A DNA stretch of 64,000 bases from Schizochytrium sp. CCTCC M209059 (Eukaryota; Sar; Bigyra; Thraustochytrida; Thraustochytriidae): the NCBI GenBank assembly GCA_000818945.1, contig KN805402.1:269087-333086 (forward strand), given 5' to 3'. The notes under the pieces were generated by a model, which saw only the letters and a program-made list of their open reading frames with translations, was not told where the DNA came from and did not search any database. This document shows, one piece after another, positions 28,801-37,844 of this stretch; position 1 is the first letter of the stretch; every line of letters starts with the position of its first letter. The position numbers and the translations under genes are program-made.

Positions 28801-31577
28801 GCAAAGAATCCTCGAGTGGGGCGGAGGATGAACACTCGGCAGCCTCGCTGGCCATGGTCGACGAGCACCAAGCGAGCCCTCTTCCAGAGGCCACATCCCC
28901 GGGATCAGCGGGCTCACGTCAGCAATCTTCGATCGTCGCGCATCGAAGCAGCTACCGGATGCGCATGGGGAGTGGCCGCGAGTCCAGGCAGTTGCATCGC
29001 ATTGTTCTAATGGTGGAAGACCTTCAGTTCGTTGATCCATTGTCGCTGCAGTTATTACAAGAAATCGCGATGGAAACCAGGCCTTTGCTTGTCTTCTTTT
29101 CCCTTCGGTTTCTCGCGCAAATTGAAGATAGCTTGCTCCTTGACACCTATACACACATCGAAGTAGGCAGCCTATCTCGCGAGGAGGTCAGGGAGGGCAT
29201 GTGCAAGTGGCTCAAGGTCAAAGATGTCCCAGATAAGGCGCTGAGCGCGGTGATGGTCAAGTCTCTGGGACACCCGCTCTTTTCCGAGGAGCTCACCAAG
29301 CTTATGGTCGCAGAAGGCATGATTCTTATCGACGGAGATACGGCGCGTCTGTCCAAAAAGGCGCAGGAAGGTACAATTGGGCTTCCAGACACGGTTTCGG
29401 CGCTCATGACAAGCAAACTAGACCGCCTCAAACCTTCTCAGCAGCTCGTTCTCAAGGTGGCTGCAGTCATTGGTACCGAATTCCAAAGGAACGAACTCGC
29501 AGCACTTATGCCAAAGACGGGGAACGAGGTCATGGAGGGCTCGCAAAAGCGCCGCAATGAAGATCACGACTCATTGTCCGATGACGTCTCTGCGCTCGTC
29601 GCTCAGAATTTGTTGATCCGCAATCCACACATGATGTACCATTATCGATTCGCGAGCGCAATGTTGCGGGAGAGTGCATACAACCTTTTGCTGTACCAGA
29701 ACCGAAAAGACCTGCACAAAAAGCTCGCCGAGTACCAGGAAGCGCGCAACAAGGACTACCTGGAGCCAGTTTACTTTCTGCTAGCGACCAACTACTTTCT
29801 TGCAGAGGAATACGAAAAGGCGCTTCACTACTCGGAGCTAGCAGGGAAGAGTGCTCTGGAAGCCCATGCCCTGCAGCAAGTCTTTGTCTGTTTCTCGCGA
29901 CTCATTGAAATGGACCAGCGCGAGCCGACCGTAACAGAAGGCATTCCCTTGTCTCGCAAGATTGGGTGGAAGCGCAAGGTGGGAGAAGCCTTGTTTTTTA
30001 TGGGCAAACCAGTCGATGCGGAAGAGTATCTCTTGTCAGCTCTTGAAGATGCTAACTTGCAGTCGAGCACACCGACGACACAAGGTTCCTCGTGCTTTGG
30101 CGGCGTAAGTCGAACTTCGAAGCTTCACCTAGTCAAATTTACGCCAGGGTTTGCCGAAATGGAACGAGAAAAGAATGTACAGCTCTTGCTCGAAGCCTCG
30201 GCTGCCTACGAGCTCCTGGCCAAGATGAACTTTGACCGAACCTTGCCTTCGTCTTTAGAGTACCGTTTGAATGCCATCGACACGGCCAAGACTGCGGAGA
30301 GCGCATTGCGAGAGACGCAGGGGAATGAAGATCTGCTCGAGATTGCAACAGGGCGCATTGCGCGCACCTCGGCATATGTTGCCGTGTTTTATGTGTCTAT
30401 TGGAGCACCAGGGATGCGTGACATGGCGCGCGAGCACATGCACCGAGCGCTGCTTCTCGTCGACACCTCGGACAAGGTAAAGGATCCCGGAACGCAGGCG
30501 CTGGTTCGCTTCAAGAGCGCCAAGTTTTCTACCATGATGGGCGAGATGAAGCAGGCGGGCGATCGCGTGCGCAAAGCCTTGTGGATGTGCAACTTTTTGA
30601 ATCTGGAGCGCCTGCTGCTCGAGAGCCAGACGCTTTCGCTCTCGATTCAACTCTTCACGGGCCAAGTTTCCAAGGCCAAGGCAACGCTCAAGGCGTCAGT
30701 GGTGAAAATGTCGCAGGCCGGCCCCAACTATGTCGTTCTTGCGCTCACCGCACGGACAGCGTGTCTGGTTGGCGACTTTGAGCTCGCAGAGAGCTGTCTG
30801 GAGCGCATCGGACGTATGCCCCCCGGCAACTTCAACCTGAATCACCTTGAGGCAACTCGACAACTTATGAAATCTCCTGATCCAGAGGTGCACATTGCAC
30901 TTGCGCTTCTCCTCGCGCGCAAATATGGCACCCAGAACCTTGCTGTCAGCGCGGCCATGCGAGGCATTGAGGCTTTGCAGAGCGTCAACCTCAGTGATCT
31001 CAACATCACCATGTTCCACACCACGGCTTTTCTCATCACTGCGCTGGCAGAGGGTCTCGGAGGCACTCCGCTTTTGAAGAGTCGAAAGCGAATTTTGCAC
31101 GGCAAGCATCCAGGTCGGTACACCCCTCACATGAGCCTATCGCAGATTATTCCATTTGAAGATCTCGAGATCACGGTTCCCGTGCGAACCATTCGGAAGC
31201 AAGCAGGGAAGCACCTCAAGCATGTACTCGCAATCCTCAAGAATTACGCCAAGGTATATTCGATTTGCCGCGCGCATGCGACCTACTGCAACGGGGTCTA
31301 CCAGAAGATATTGCGTGGCAAGTCGCGTTCGACGACGCTTAAAACCTTTTTACAAGCTGCCAAAGAGGCGCAGGAGACCGAGTCCCACTACGTTTTGGGT
31401 CTCGCTCTACTCGAGGCAGGCTTGATTGACAAGCAATATCTCGAGGGCGCGCGCGCCGCATTTTTGGTTTGCGCCGGTATAAAAAAAGACAACATGGCAG
31501 GTTTCGCACCTGAACAGCTCAAGGAAGCGCCCTATGAGCTTCGGCTGATGAATGAGGATGTTCTGGCCAACGAATAA
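25890..31577 (+). CDS. ADCY10: Soluble adenylyl cyclase (class III cyclase-ATPase, sAC type)
   Basis: 1895 residues, the ADCY10 architecture. After a disordered, acidic N-terminus comes cyclase domain C1 (about 170-370), with metal-binding Asp in LFADISGFSSL and KFAGDAIL. Cyclase C2 (about 395-590) follows, with RFIVDDKGAGLLLAFG and a VTSGRVFCGTTGG strand. Next comes a STAND-type ATPase with LLGRTAEM and Walker A FTGEAGIGKSRL (about 631-642), a VLMVEDLQFVDPLSLQLL Walker B-like stretch, and a long helical TPR-like C-terminus to the end. sAC makes cAMP in response to bicarbonate and calcium, and in flagellates acts in or near the cilium. Human sAC is shorter (about 1610); extra length here is in Ser/Gly-rich inserts at about 745-790 and 930-1020. 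The ATG at 25890 is in a good context (AAAAATGTCC). Confidence 0.93.
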   Translation: MSTDLPDGSEPQLPSPEEPTKIAIALEASEKSKIDAARIERNDALESTDIAVAEEGKADDTVLAAETAANKGVQEEHTSDEKPDTNPQVPEETISSGETTNEQSSQVPSALLLPGENAASAAKPSTISKQSSKGGSFAISAQTSFENLKLIASLVPARVIRYHLEHKDVSTLEAFSEEFEGAVLFADISGFSSLAEKLAKDLNCAANAAENLSSYIGKSLEKMVHEVCSKGGDVIKFAGDAILTVFPASKFRDLNDATLCCIQVAMNLLQLDLKAGGVQLSIHCGVGAGSVVSYHVGGRYNRWEYVITGDPIEQIGSAEPEASAGEVVIAKSAYERIASELIGKALPSGNFRIDKLRSPFELVSHPFVTSELECLLQEPTQLLRMDECLRSYVPRPVLQAIDAGQSLWFSELRLCSTLFCRLKGLKFNSRENLDLIHQAVRLVQKNVYAYEGTLCRFIVDDKGAGLLLAFGLPPFMHENDPVRATRSALDICAALSDLVNDDDEALSASIGVTSGRVFCGTTGGGVRCEYTLHGTLVNLAARYMVAAKTGVLCGQTTYREACEAIEFGEPEKLKVKGKEEEVLVYRPIGPKAQQGFENAKSPLLGRTAEMEIVSQALQRISQHSLLSEVVLFTGEAGIGKSRLMQETYAEALKFECGVIVGKGQDTESATAFYVFRSILSQLVNHYFTKVVWYRFEVWQEIERQSLVQGVASAFSENFSQSLYTKYLSKSFFEHLEEACRPQVDSSTDAVGGQASSSPSYSVAGAGNNNMQNGHMGGSQAQRHRGVSSSVGDDIGGDHSTDFLKYMGLMENPISNEFNASPEPSKRTIPPLESLPDHLRLHVVRDMIPVGKDNLEEMYPLLSILIPKVVQGSDTETTAKMRNDIRAENRMRLIKEIFTKCAAELESLHELRRVVEAQAERRLKALSRLGVNIDPAPRQDHAHGSSQNISFRGASTSGSEETGSRAKRRGKSKESSSGAEDEHSAASLAMVDEHQASPLPEATSPGSAGSRQQSSIVAHRSSYRMRMGSGRESRQLHRIVLMVEDLQFVDPLSLQLLQEIAMETRPLLVFFSLRFLAQIEDSLLLDTYTHIEVGSLSREEVREGMCKWLKVKDVPDKALSAVMVKSLGHPLFSEELTKLMVAEGMILIDGDTARLSKKAQEGTIGLPDTVSALMTSKLDRLKPSQQLVLKVAAVIGTEFQRNELAALMPKTGNEVMEGSQKRRNEDHDSLSDDVSALVAQNLLIRNPHMMYHYRFASAMLRESAYNLLLYQNRKDLHKKLAEYQEARNKDYLEPVYFLLATNYFLAEEYEKALHYSELAGKSALEAHALQQVFVCFSRLIEMDQREPTVTEGIPLSRKIGWKRKVGEALFFMGKPVDAEEYLLSALEDANLQSSTPTTQGSSCFGGVSRTSKLHLVKFTPGFAEMEREKNVQLLLEASAAYELLAKMNFDRTLPSSLEYRLNAIDTAKTAESALRETQGNEDLLEIATGRIARTSAYVAVFYVSIGAPGMRDMAREHMHRALLLVDTSDKVKDPGTQALVRFKSAKFSTMMGEMKQAGDRVRKALWMCNFLNLERLLLESQTLSLSIQLFTGQVSKAKATLKASVVKMSQAGPNYVVLALTARTACLVGDFELAESCLERIGRMPPGNFNLNHLEATRQLMKSPDPEVHIALALLLARKYGTQNLAVSAAMRGIEALQSVNLSDLNITMFHTTAFLITALAEGLGGTPLLKSRKRILHGKHPGRYTPHMSLSQIIPFEDLEITVPVRTIRKQAGKHLKHVLAILKNYAKVYSICRAHATYCNGVYQKILRGKSRSTTLKTFLQAAKEAQETESHYVLGLALLEAGLIDKQYLEGARAAFLVCAGIKKDNMAGFAPEQLKEAPYELRLMNEDVLANE

Positions 31578-31966
31578 TGACCTCCTTTTACGAAGATTAA
31601 TATCAGAATGAACTCTCTTTCTTTTCTTTCTTTCCTTCTCCTTTCGATTTTTCTCGTTGGGACCGCATGGATGTCTCACATTTGTAATCTTATCTCTCGT
31701 GTATACTCTCTACTCTTGGTTGATTTGGAAAACCAGAGGGTAACGATGCTTCGGATCCGAATCTTACATTGCCTATAAGCCAAGCCCAGTCGAAAAGGTA
31801 GGTGCATTTACCTTGCTGCCTTGTATTGTACAGAATAATGGGCGAAGTTCCAAACGATAGGCAGCCCGCATTTGCTTACCTGGGAGTTTACGTACGGCCT
31901 TGTAAACCATGTTTCATTTTGGAAGAAAGACAATGTATGCTTGGCAAAGGTTGGCGAAGGCTTGCC
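31578..31966. other. Convergent 3' region between sAC and NTA1
   Basis: T/C-rich just after the sAC stop. A GTAAGC-like donor on the minus strand near 31880 could belong to an alternative NTA1 transcript, but no coding exon is supported. Confidence 0.5.
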
Positions 31967-33195
31967 TTATGGAGACAAGAGCTTGACCTCAGAAGCCACA
32001 ATGCCTTCCTCGGCGGTGTCAAGCGCGCCGAGAAGCGCTGGGCGGTGGAAGTCGATAATACAGCTTGAGCCGCAGAATGTAACATCTCCCTGGGCATCCT
32101 CTTTGAAGAGACTTGCAGGCTCTTTGCCGACGCGATCAGCTGCAATAAAAACTGTGTCGTGGCCAAGAAGCGGTGAAAGACGCGCAAACCAGTAGTTGAT
32201 GGTGTCGGGTCCGTTTGGAGCGGGTGCGTCAGTGTCGTCAGGGTGCCGATTGCACCATGCAGAAGCAAAGGCTACGATTCGGCTTGCTTGCGCTTTGTGG
32301 AAATGGGCAAATTCATAGGCCTGCCACTTGGACTTAAACTCCCAGGGATTGATGTCCATGCAGATGCCAAGGCCCACCTTTGTGCCGCCAGCAAGCCAGT
32401 CGCAATCGACACTCTTGAAACCGCTTCCTTCCGTTGCCCAGATTTTGTCTGTTATGCTGTCGAGTGAATGAGCAAACAAGCGTGACAGATGAACGAACGA
32501 ATGAGCGAACGAATTATGAATCGGTGAGTCAGTGAGTCAGTGAGTCAGTGAGTGAGACAGTGAAGGAACACGATGGTGTTTCAGCATTAAGGCGAATAAT
32601 CCCCCCCCCTTTGGCAAACGTACTATAAGAAGTGCTTGTCGTATACAGCGTGAAGAGCGCCAGCAGGACTCACCAGCATGACGGAATTAAATAAATTACC
32701 CGAGTCTTCGTCTCGACGTGGGAACCCGACGCAGACCCCGCATCCATGGGCGGCGGCCACACGACAACACCAATCAAATGTTGGACCTTGACCTGCGATT
32801 TCGGCCAGAGCAGCAACTTGATCCTTTGTACGAAATTGGTAGCCCGTGAATGCCATCTCGGGCAAAACGAGGAGGTCCATTTTGGCTTGCTTTGAACTTT
32901 GTTGCTGCTGAGCCCATTCAGATAGAATCGCATCGGCTTTGGCCATGCTTGCCTTGATGTCACCATGGACTGGGCCGAGCTGAAGAGCCGCGAGGATCGC
33001 CGTGGCCACTTTCTTCGGGGGGGGCGGTGGTGCCACGATGCCTGCTTCTGAGGCTACCAGATTTGCTGCAGTGCTTGCAGTTGCGCTCGCCGCTGCTGCT
33101 GGAGCCACCGCTGCTGCTGCAGCTGCAGCTGCAGCTGCTGTTGCAGCAGGAGCAGCAGGAGTAGCAACGGTGTCTCTAGGGTCTGGGTCGCTCAT
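31967..33195 (-). CDS. NTA1: Protein N-terminal asparagine/glutamine amidase (NTA1-type, nitrilase superfamily)
   Basis: Two exons, 33195-32624 and 32456-31967, with a GTACGT..ACAG intron of 167 nt; phases fit and give 353 residues. Members of this family deamidate N-terminal Asn/Gln, feeding the Arg/N-degron pathway. The nitrilase triad is visible: Glu113 (LPEMAFTGYQF), Lys187 (YDKHFLY, completed across the splice) and Cys223 (GICMDINPWEF). The blocks GICMDINPWEF, INYWFARLSPLL and VTFCGSSCII correspond to the yeast Nta1 pattern. The first 60 residues are Ala/Pro-rich and disordered. The frame stays open upstream of 33195 but has no better ATG. It is divergent from BBIP1. Confidence 0.9.
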
Positions 33196-33618
33196 CTTTT
33201 TGTTTTGTTTATTGCGTTCGTTTCGCTTCAAGATCTGGGCAATCTCGCGCCTCAGGCCACTGCTGTAGCGCGTGTGCGACGAGTTGCGCGAAGCACCTGT
33301 CTCGTCTCTCGTCAAGAACGAGATGGGCCTGCTGTCTGACCTCACAGTCAGTCTTTTTGATCTTACCTTTGTGCATTTCTTCTCCCGGTAAGGCTCGCTC
33401 GCGCGCGAGTGCGCTGAACGGGAGCCGTTGACGAGCCCATGATCATCTGAGCCATGGAATGTCCTGGTAATTATTCCGTGGGCATTCATGCCAGGAACGT
33501 GGAGCTTCTGGTGACCGACGTGCGAAGGTGACGCGACGTAGAAAGCTGCTACCCGCGGAGTCGGGCGCAAAGAAAGTCTCAATCAGCTTGTCATAGCTGC
33601 AGGGACGTCGCGAGCAAG
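33196..33618. other. Divergent region between NTA1 and BBIP1
   Basis: Presumed shared promoter region. A frame continuous with NTA1 runs through part of it on the minus strand but shows no conserved domain. Confidence 0.5.
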
Positions 33619-33861
33619 ATGGGACCCGAAACGAACCAAGAAGATGACACGGAACGCGTAAGGGATGGTGGCGCACCGGCGGCACTTCAAGAGGTCCTAC
33701 CGAGAACAGGCCTCGTGTTTTCTGAGCGCGGAAATCTAAGCGAGATTCTGTGCAAGCCAAAAATCCTTCCTCTCAAGTCTGCTACTCTGCTGCGCATGGA
33801 AGACCTCGACCAAAAGGCCCGAGAATTAGCTCAGATGCAGGCCAAGGGAGCAATTTCGTGA
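33619..33861 (+). CDS. BBIP1: BBSome-interacting protein 1 (BBIP10)
   Basis: 80-residue protein, near the usual size of this small BBSome subunit. The core LQEVLPRTGLVF...EILCKPKILPLKS followed by a short helix (LDQKARELAQMQAK) matches the family pattern EVLPKxGxLF...VLCKPKxLPLKS. BBIP1 is the smallest BBSome subunit, buried between BBS4 and BBS8 in the known complex, and is required for assembly; the BBSome moves membrane proteins out of cilia. The start ATG at 33619 is the first in frame, and the stop is followed by AT-rich sequence. Its presence argues for a working BBSome in this organism. Confidence 0.86.
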   Translation: MGPETNQEDDTERVRDGGAPAALQEVLPRTGLVFSERGNLSEILCKPKILPLKSATLLRMEDLDQKARELAQMQAKGAIS

Positions 33862-34282
33862 ATGAATACATGAGCAGAGGATTGAAGGAATGACTAAATG
33901 TAAAAAGTGCCCTACCGCCAATGCAAACTTGATCGCCTTTCTGCAATTTTCGAACGAAGAAAAAAAAAAAGAGAAAGTAAGTGAAACGGGCAGTCTTCAA
34001 ATTTGCAGAATGCATGCATGTCGTAAAATCAGTTTCGAGAATGTGTAGACTATGCACGTAGTCATGGTTGCATCCATTGACTGCCGCATCGAGCATTGAA
34101 GAATGAAATTTACTTTCTTACTTTTTGGAGAAATATTGTATTGCCTGAATATTTTTTTTCCTTGTGGTGCCCCTCGGCATGGGGTTCATTCCCATGGCAA
34201 GATGCTGAGATTATGCTGACAATGCGTGCGGTGAGGAGACCAAGTATACAAGAAGACAAGGAAAAATGTAATCAAAGCACGT
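33862..34282. other. Convergent AT-rich 3' region
   Basis: Lies between BBIP1 (+) and the type II membrane protein (-). It has A- and T-runs (33958-33970, 34150-34160) and no gene. Confidence 0.6.
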
Positions 34283-35326
34283 CTAGATCGACTTGAGAGC
34301 GGGATCCTTGGTAAGAAGAACACGCGTGATCGCCGTGCCATCCTCACGCGCGTAGAGGCGAATAGGAAATGGCTCCGAGGTGGATGTGACTGAGAATTCA
34401 CGCGGGAGCATGTTCCAATGGGGGTTGGCGTCGACCTCGAGATCCAAGATGCACCCAAGATCTTTTCCGAATGGGCCGATTGTGGAGCTACAGCACTCGC
34501 AGTAAAAGGCACCTTGGCCCTTCTTTGCATTGGCCTCGAGGTACTTGGGACAGCAAAGCCATTTCTTCGACTTGATGTGCTTGTGCGGAATGAGAGGCCC
34601 GGCCTTGTTTCGTGGGCATTCTGTAAAGCTCGAAGAGGGCAGCGAGGGCGCGCCCACCCAAAGACTATTGTCATTGATGTTGGGGCCGAGGGTCTCGACA
34701 TACAAATAGTAGACCCCTGGCGACGCAATGTCAAAAAGGTATTCTACATAGGCCATGCTACAGACTTTATTCGCCTTGCCGCCGCCTTTGTCGGGGCAAA
34801 TAACAGTTTTACCCTTGACCTCGAGGGGACGCAGCATTACATTATAGTCGGTCGCAGCAGCCGGCTTGTCAAGCGCGAGTTTGCGGGATGTTGCTTTGGC
34901 CAAATCCTCCTGAAACTCTTCGGGAGACGGCCCTGCAGGAGCAGTGCGTTTGCGACGCTTTGGTGCAACAACTTCCTCAGCAGAAGCCGTGCCTTCGGAG
35001 TCTAACTCGTCGTAGGCGTCGCCTGCCGCAACGGACCCCTGAAGCATGGGGCCCGAGCTCTTGGTTCCGCTGCCGCCGCTGCTTGTCAAAAAGGCCAAGA
35101 CAAAGATGACGAGAATGGCAAGAGCCGCCTGCGCTCGTCGCTTATCCTCAAGCAGCCAAATGTACCATTTCTGCAATTGCAACTTGAGATTGAACTTTTT
35201 CGACGACGAGGAGGAGGAACTTCCGCTCTTTGACCTTGATGAGTGCTTGCTCTTCGAGCTCGATCCAGAAGTCTTGCCGTCCTTGGACCTCCTGGTCTTT
35301 TTCGTGGCGACGCTCATCGGCTCCAC
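34283..35326 (-). CDS. Type II membrane protein with lumenal carbohydrate-binding-like domain
   Basis: 347-residue protein of unknown function. Residues 1-62 are Lys/Ser-rich and cytosolic. One hydrophobic span follows at about 66-84 (AALAILVIFVLAFLTSS). A polar stem then leads to a C-terminal domain (about 170-347) with paired cysteines (WLCCPK, YCECCSS). Two stretches look like the galactose-binding/CBM6-35 fold: YLFDIASPGVYYLYVETLGP with NSLWVG, and the closing strand PFPIRLYAREDGTAITRVLL. Such domains bind sugars or sit beside glycosyl hydrolases and transferases in the ER/Golgi. No catalytic domain is attached. A second ATG three codons later is an equally likely start. Confidence 0.6.
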   Translation of the reverse strand: MEPMSVATKKTRRSKDGKTSGSSSKSKHSSRSKSGSSSSSSSKKFNLKLQLQKWYIWLLEDKRRAQAALAILVIFVLAFLTSSGGSGTKSSGPMLQGSVAAGDAYDELDSEGTASAEEVVAPKRRKRTAPAGPSPEEFQEDLAKATSRKLALDKPAAATDYNVMLRPLEVKGKTVICPDKGGGKANKVCSMAYVEYLFDIASPGVYYLYVETLGPNINDNSLWVGAPSLPSSSFTECPRNKAGPLIPHKHIKSKKWLCCPKYLEANAKKGQGAFYCECCSSTIGPFGKDLGCILDLEVDANPHWNMLPREFSVTSTSEPFPIRLYAREDGTAITRVLLTKDPALKSI

Positions 35327-35909
35327 CTCGCTGTATCGCTAGAATAGATTAGCTGTCTGTCTCGTGCTCGAAAGACGCGCCAAAGCCCGTTTATTGAGCT
35401 GCTCCCGCGCCGAGCGGACGTGCCTCCGCGTTCGGCCGAGTGGCCCTGGCCCCAGCGTTTTTCAGGAGCGGCGCGCGCAGCCCGGACGCGGGGCAGGTTT
35501 TTTTTTCGTTCGTTCTTGTCTTGGTCGAAGTTGTGACTGCGGCTTGTGAAGAAGCAGCAACAAGAACAACAACAACCAACTGCAACCTCAGGCTGCTGCA
35601 CCTGGCCCTGGCAGGGACAGCAGCAGCAGCAGCAGCAGTAGCAGTAGGCAGACTCGAGAGTGGCGAGGCGAGGAGAGAACGAGCTGAGGAGATACGAGCA
35701 GCCCGAAGCAGGCAGCCCTAGAGACGCGCGGCTCCGGACCGCACAGCAGGACAAGGCAGGCCGAGCAAGGCAACAGAAGCCAGCAAGCGGAGTCGGGCGG
35801 GTCCGGGTACGTAGAAAGCAGAAAGAGACAAGAGAAGAAGAGTGCAAAGGAAAGGATAAGAAAGGATAGAAAAACGAGCCCCTCGCCCGCCAGCGTCCCA
35901 AGCAAATAA
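35327..35909. other. Divergent region upstream of ARV1
   Basis: Contains a CAG run on the plus strand (about 35617-35640) and purine-rich sequence to the ARV1 start. No gene seen. Confidence 0.55.
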
Positions 35910-36632
35910 ATGACCGCAGAGAAACGGGCGTACAATGCCGTTTGTGTAGAATGCGGCGCACAAGGCCCCGGAGCAGCTTTCGTGGAGTACAGTCCAGGGA
36001 ATATCAAGCTGAAGCGGTGCGAGGATTGCGGCCAGGTGGTCGACAAGTATGTCGAGTTCGAAGACCTCCTCGTGGGCGTGGACGTGCTTCTGCACAAGAC
36101 ATCGGCGCACCGCCACGTGATCTTTAACCGCGCAGCGCCGCCCGTCTCCTCCCAAGCGACGAAAGCACTGTATGCCACGACATGGCCAGTCATCTGGGCC
36201 TTTTGTTTCAACAGCATGATTGAATTTTACATTCGAATGTACTACATAGGGGATGAGGTCAACCTCGCCGTCCTGGTTTCGGCCTTGTGCGCGGGAGCCG
36301 GCTTCAATCTGCTTGCCATTGCCATTGGCGTGGCTGCAGCGAGACTTTGCCAGCAAAGGCAAGACTTTGATCCGGGCGCCTTGGCACGCGCGCTTTCGCT
36401 CGGAAGCGCGCCCAAGGCACTCTTCGTGGTCATGAGCATATGGACGTATCCCCGAGCCTTTGTCTTGGTTTTGCGCGCTCTCACGGCCTCGTGCACAGCC
36501 GTTTCTCTGCACGCAGCCATGCGCACCGTGTCGCGCGCCACTGCTTTGATCATTGCTCTGGTCGTGTGCGCTGCACAAAGTGCCGGAGGTGGCATTGCGC
36601 TGCTCGACAGCTACGTGGAAGCCGAGAGTTAG
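35910..36632 (+). CDS. ARV1: ARV1 lipid-homeostasis protein of the ER
   Basis: 240 residues, normal for the family. The Arv1 homology domain is at the N-terminus with a zinc-type C12-x2-C15...C37-x2-C40 set, then VDKYVEFEDLLVGVDVLLHK and AHRHVIFN, which are the family's hallmark blocks. Three or more membrane spans follow (about 90-112, 122-146, 162-190, 205-230). Arv1 acts in the ER membrane in sterol distribution and GPI-anchor synthesis, which links it loosely to PIG-M at 56 kb, although the two are not adjacent. Its stop codon overlaps the stop codon of the RecQ gene on the other strand. Confidence 0.92.
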   Translation: MTAEKRAYNAVCVECGAQGPGAAFVEYSPGNIKLKRCEDCGQVVDKYVEFEDLLVGVDVLLHKTSAHRHVIFNRAAPPVSSQATKALYATTWPVIWAFCFNSMIEFYIRMYYIGDEVNLAVLVSALCAGAGFNLLAIAIGVAAARLCQQRQDFDPGALARALSLGSAPKALFVVMSIWTYPRAFVLVLRALTASCTAVSLHAAMRTVSRATALIIALVVCAAQSAGGGIALLDSYVEAES

Positions 36633-37804
36633 AAGAACGAAGAAGAAACGGCAGGCTCAAATGACGGTAGTCCACTCACGTCCAGGCCCTTTTCGGAAAT
36701 AAAGTGCTGAATGGCCTCGATTAGATGCTTACCCTTGGTGCTGGCCTTGTTGGGCCCAATTCCCGGCATCTGGCCAAGCTCGTGAAGATTGAGCGGCAGG
36801 GCGCATGCGATGGCTTGCAAATGATCGTCGCTAAAAATGAGCCAGTGTCGCGAGCGCTGCGAGTCAGAAGTGAGCGAGTCCTCCACGAGCTGGACTGTGG
36901 CCTCGCGCAGTCGCTCCAGCAGTTCAGCGCGAAGATGCGATGGGGTCCGACCCGCGCCAGATACAATGTCTGTCCCGCCGCTATCTGCGGCAACGCGCGA
37001 GCCCCGGTTGAGACCACGACCCGTGGTGCCAACAAAGTCATCGTCATCATCGTTGTCCTCAACATCTAACGTGTCACGAACAAAAGAGAGACTTCGAAAA
37101 TCAGAACCGGACTTGGACGCAGATGACCGTGGGCGCTTTGTTGCAAATTCGCGACTTTGCGGTGGCCCTCGCGAAGACATTACAGACGGCGAATTGCCAA
37201 AGTAGGAAGACGAAGACGACGCAGGGGCAGATCGTTTGAGCGGAAGCGCGCGCACCTTGGACGCGGTAGACGACGACGCCCTTCCGCCTTCAATGAGGCG
37301 GATTGTGATTGGTTTCGGATTTTGCAAAAACGCAGTCGCTCCGGATCCGGGCCGCAGGTAGGAATTCGTGTACTGACCCGTAGCCAAGTCGTATTCCTCG
37401 AGGACTCCCTGTACAAAAAGTAGCGTGACAACGCGCTCAACATCGCAAATTTTCCATGTTTTGTAGTTTCCGAACTGCGGGCACTCGCGCACGCCACCAC
37501 TTACACCGCGAACCGTTTTCGTGAGTGCTGACATGGTGATCTTGCCCCCATGTACGCCGTTGACCATCTGAGCACATTGCACAAGCGCTTTGGCAAGGTC
37601 GGTCGCGTTCGTTTCTACAATTGAGCGCGTACCGCGATCCGCGCAATTATCGCATGTTTTGTTGCACTGCTGTGCATCAAAGGTTTCGTTAAAGTGCTCG
37701 CAGATGAGAGCGCGGCGGCACTCGGCCTTGTTAAGGCAAAAATTTGTCATTTGCGATAACTCCTGAATCTGACGATGCACCTTGCGCGGGGCGTTGGCTC
37801 CACT

Positions 37805-37844
<40 letters not shown>

